Shown here: positions 60,965 through 64,000 of the stretch, piece by piece
How the letters are laid out: every line of letters begins with the position of its first letter
Position numbering within the stretch: position 1 is the stretch's first letter
Assembly: GCF_021347895.1 (NCBI RefSeq)
Contig: NC_067121.1
Span: 34,645,974-34,709,973 of the forward strand
Length of the DNA stretch: 64,000 nucleotides
Source of the DNA: Acanthochromis polyacanthus
Lineage: Eukaryota > Chordata > Actinopteri > Pomacentridae
Direction: 5' to 3'
Translations under genes and position numbers: made by a program
The notes under the pieces: generated by a model
What the model was told of the DNA's origin: nothing
The model's database searches: none
The model's input: the letters and a program-made list of their open reading frames with translations, nothing else

Positions 60965-63944
60965 TTACACATGTGCAAATGTGCAGCAAAAAAGAAAAAA
61001 ACTGAGGCTCAGTTTTGAACTTCCTCTAATCTCAGGAACCATGATTACCTCCTTGGAGCAAATCTCAAGTGGTAACCGGCTCCAATCATCTGATCAAACC
61101 GTCAGTATTGGATGCCTGCTGCACCTTAGAGCAATATCTTCCTTTGATATAAACCCATCATGTAGCAACTCATCCATGTACTTTTTTTATTTCTATACAT
61201 CCCGGAAGGGATTTATTGTTCTGCTTGGCTGTTCACATCAAAACGGCCTCCGACTCACTGTCCACTACCACCCAGCGGCGTTCGTATCAGGCTGCAGATC
61301 ACATGAAGATACTGCAGGGGTGGAGATATAATGCATGTTGAAATGTCACACTGCGCCCGTCATTCTGCTCCAGTGACAGCAGGTAGATTTACAGCTGTCA
61401 TCTGCCCCGCCGCCTGCCTCATCCTCCAGAAGCAACTTCCAGTGGAGAAGCATTGATTCCATGTAAAGTCTCACATTGTTATAAAACATTCATGTGTACC
61501 TCGGCCACGTCTCCCATTAAGCTTGTCTGGCTTATGAATTTCTCGTTTGCTTAAGATTTCAGACTCGCCCTTACGGATAATTGATAGCATTTACATCTTG
61601 CTATGAGTGATCTGAAGATCATCGAGTTTATTAATTATTAGAATACGGGCAGATCTCATTAAAGCCAAGGGATGAAAGAGCTCCGTGTCTGAAATAAACT
61701 GCGACTGATAAATATTTAGTTTGCCGGCTGTTTGAACTGTTCTGTCAGACTAATATCAAGCATGTCCCATTTGTACTGCTATAATCCAGGCCCGTAATTT
61801 AATGCCTTAGCGCAAAAGCACTGCGCTCACTATTTCAGTGGCTGTGGAGTAATTCTCAGTGCAGCCACACTGCATTATTAAGCGAATGAGCAATGAACTG
61901 GATTTTAATATTGTATGTTTGATTTCGAGCGCATTTACGAGGATAGCCAGCTAGATTAATACAATGTGACCTACATAAGCTGTTCAATCGCCTTCTCTCA
62001 GCGAAAACAGAGGGACACTTATTAACAAAAGTGTGCCATTTCCTCTCTAGAGCTCCCCCAAACAAGCATGGAGAGAAATTATGTGTTTCTATTGTTGGGA
62101 AGAGAAAGCAGAAAAATTTAATTTTGAATAAGGCCTTGGTCTGTCATTGAGCTTTTGTTACTTCTCACAGTGAGATGACTTCTAAATAGCTTTGACTTGC
62201 TTGAAAAGTGTCAGAAGGGAACCAGAGAGTGAGACACCCGCCTGCCCTCAGCTAAGAATACCCACAGAACAGGATGCACCGTCTGATATTTGTTGTTAGA
62301 ATAGGAGCCCGACATCAATGCAAATGACACCCTGCCAGGTAGAGAAAATAGCTTTTGCATTTCTCTGCTCATTTCGGCGCTAGTCTCTTAAAGAAGCCTG
62401 AGCGACAATAATACGACGCATACGATGGTAGGACAGTAAGACGCACAGACAGAGGACAACCTATGACGTTAAGGAGGCGATGACAAAAATAAAAACAGGA
62501 GGTGGGGGTTCTTTAAATAATGCTGCTGACACTTGTTTTACAGTACAGTATGCGCTCTGCTGTTTCACATTCAGCGTGCGCTCCGTCGCCTCTCGTCTTT
62601 TGTCGCGCTGATGTGGGATTTCATTGGTAAGAGGTCAATTTGTTCATTTCAGTCTCAGTAATCCTCTGTGGAACATGCGTAATCTGCACAATCAGATGCT
62701 TGTTAGCTAAGCCGCTCTCGGCTCTGTCGACATTTTCATAGAGGGAGCCGCTTTGTTCGGCTTTATAAAAACAAGGTCAGCAATATATCTTTATCGACTG
62801 CGTGAAAATGTGTAAACAGGATGATTAGACCTTAATGTTGTGTGTATGGATCTGCGTGTCAAAGGAACGTGCCTGCAAAGGCCTCGCCAGGGCAGATGTC
62901 AGTCAACAAATGCCAAAGGAAATCTAATAAACCCCAACATCACACAAAGCCTGTTCAGCATTCACTATCAGCATCCACCTCCCTAACAAGCATGGCGCAC
63001 ATCTCTGCAAACATTATTTTGCAGCGGACTCCAGATCAGCTTGGAGTTTGTTTATTTGGGCATTTCTGAAATTACAATTGTCTCTTTTATTCTTGACATA
63101 GAGCTTTGTTTTCACACCCCACACAAATCATCCACTGCTGAACAATCACAGGCAGCCTGGCCAAACATTCACAGAGCAGAAAAAAATAAATACTCCGCAC
63201 AGTGCTGTTATGATTTTTCTCTTATTTTATCCAAGAAGGGTAGGTGTTGCTGTGTCAGAGGTGCAGCAGACAGCCAGTGTGCTGGAGGCAGAAGCAAAGT
63301 TCACATCCCTGCGCTGCCACCGGTGCAGGTCGGCCTCATCCGTTGTTATGGTAACCCTTGTGATGAGGGAAGGTCTGCTCGCGGGGCCCGAAGGCCAGCC
63401 ACAGTTCCTGTGAGCTGGCGTTAGGCAAACAACTCTGCAGAAATAGAAGCTGCCATTTCTCTGGGAAAATTGCTCACAGGCACTTGAGCTATGTGATGAC
63501 CTAGAGCTAAATCATAAATTCTCTTTTAGTCCGACTCTCTTTCTCCTTCCCTGGCTCCAACATTTCCCTTCTCCTTTTTTTTCTTTCACCCCTTTTACTC
63601 CTCAGTTCCCTTCACAGTTTCCCTGAAAGCCTCCATCATTTTCCCTTTCCAAGTCTCTGACCTCTCTCTACTCTCGTCCGCCGTCCTTCTGCACTGACTG
63701 ACAGGTGCTAAATCATTTGTCTTAGAGCATCCTTCTGTCCACAAACAAAGTGGGGCCAAGGCACCGGGAGAACACTGTGGCACTAACCCAAGAGTAACAC
63801 ACTGACTTTGAGAGATAGGCTCGACCGTGCGCACAAAAACGCACACGTACGCACGCTCATAAACATGCAGGGCACACCTACAAAGTAGCACTTGTACACA
63901 AGCACCAGCCACCAACATTCAGGGACACACACTCTTGACTGGCA
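60964..63944. other. gene-free DNA upstream of LRRC24
   Basis: No exon, RNA gene or transposase was recognised. The interval may contain LRRC24 upstream noncoding exons or regulatory DNA. The open frames here are short and unsupported. Confidence 0.35.

Positions 63945-64000
<56 letters not shown>
63945..64000. repeat. (AC)n microsatellite at the window edge
   Basis: CA repeats run to the last base and probably continue beyond the window. Confidence 0.95.

Noticed and set aside
60103..60978. Several open frames of alternating Cys-Val or Thr-His
   Set aside because: They are translations of CA/GT microsatellites.

Overview
The window looks like nuclear DNA of a teleost fish. The genes are split by GT-AG introns, intergenic DNA is AT-rich with long (CA)n and (TA)n tracts, and it is crowded with the DNA-transposon relics and miniature elements usual in ray-finned fish. 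I assembled five protein-coding genes exon by exon, checking splice sites and reading phase. Names rest on remembered family sequences, because no search was possible.

Layout. (1) 853-6186, plus strand: the last nine coding exons of a TGM1-type transglutaminase. The 5' part lies outside the window. (2) 6187-12820: its 3' flank, a 1-kb inverted-repeat DNA element (8888-9896), a fragment of a non-LTR retrotransposon (10064-10650) and the ABHD4 3' region. (3) 12821-18275, minus strand: complete ABHD4 (361 aa, eight coding exons). (4) 18852-21841, plus strand: complete DAD1 (113 aa, two coding exons), with a decayed Tc1 element and a LINE-like tail in its intron. ABHD4 and DAD1 are head to head with 576 bp between start codons, an arrangement also found in mammals. 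(5) 21842-29900: gene-free, with two copies of one miniature transposon in opposite orientation. (6) 29901-33489, plus strand: complete pigr, a two-Ig-domain polymeric immunoglobulin receptor of teleost type (332 aa, eight coding exons). (7) 33490-54814: a 21-kb stretch with no recognised gene. It holds a hAT transposase relic, a LINE endonuclease fragment, a 1.8-kb nested foldback element with a 6-bp target duplication, a degenerate satellite of about 150 bp, and a PIF/Harbinger relic that contains a second element. (8) 54815-59790, minus strand: complete LRRC24 (618 aa, four coding exons), one intron of which carries a nested pair of elements. (9) 59823-64000: CA microsatellites linked to degenerate telomere-like repeats, then gene-free DNA.

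The genes do not form a pathway. TGM1 crosslinks proteins, ABHD4 is an alpha/beta-hydrolase of N-acyl phospholipid metabolism, DAD1 is a subunit of oligosaccharyltransferase, pIgR carries mucosal antibody across epithelia, and LRRC24 is a neural-type LRR-Ig membrane protein. TGM1, DAD1 and ABHD4 are all on human chromosome 14q, so that block looks like conserved synteny. The most unusual structure is the foldback element at 44289-46095. I saw no CRISPR array, rRNA or convincing tRNA.
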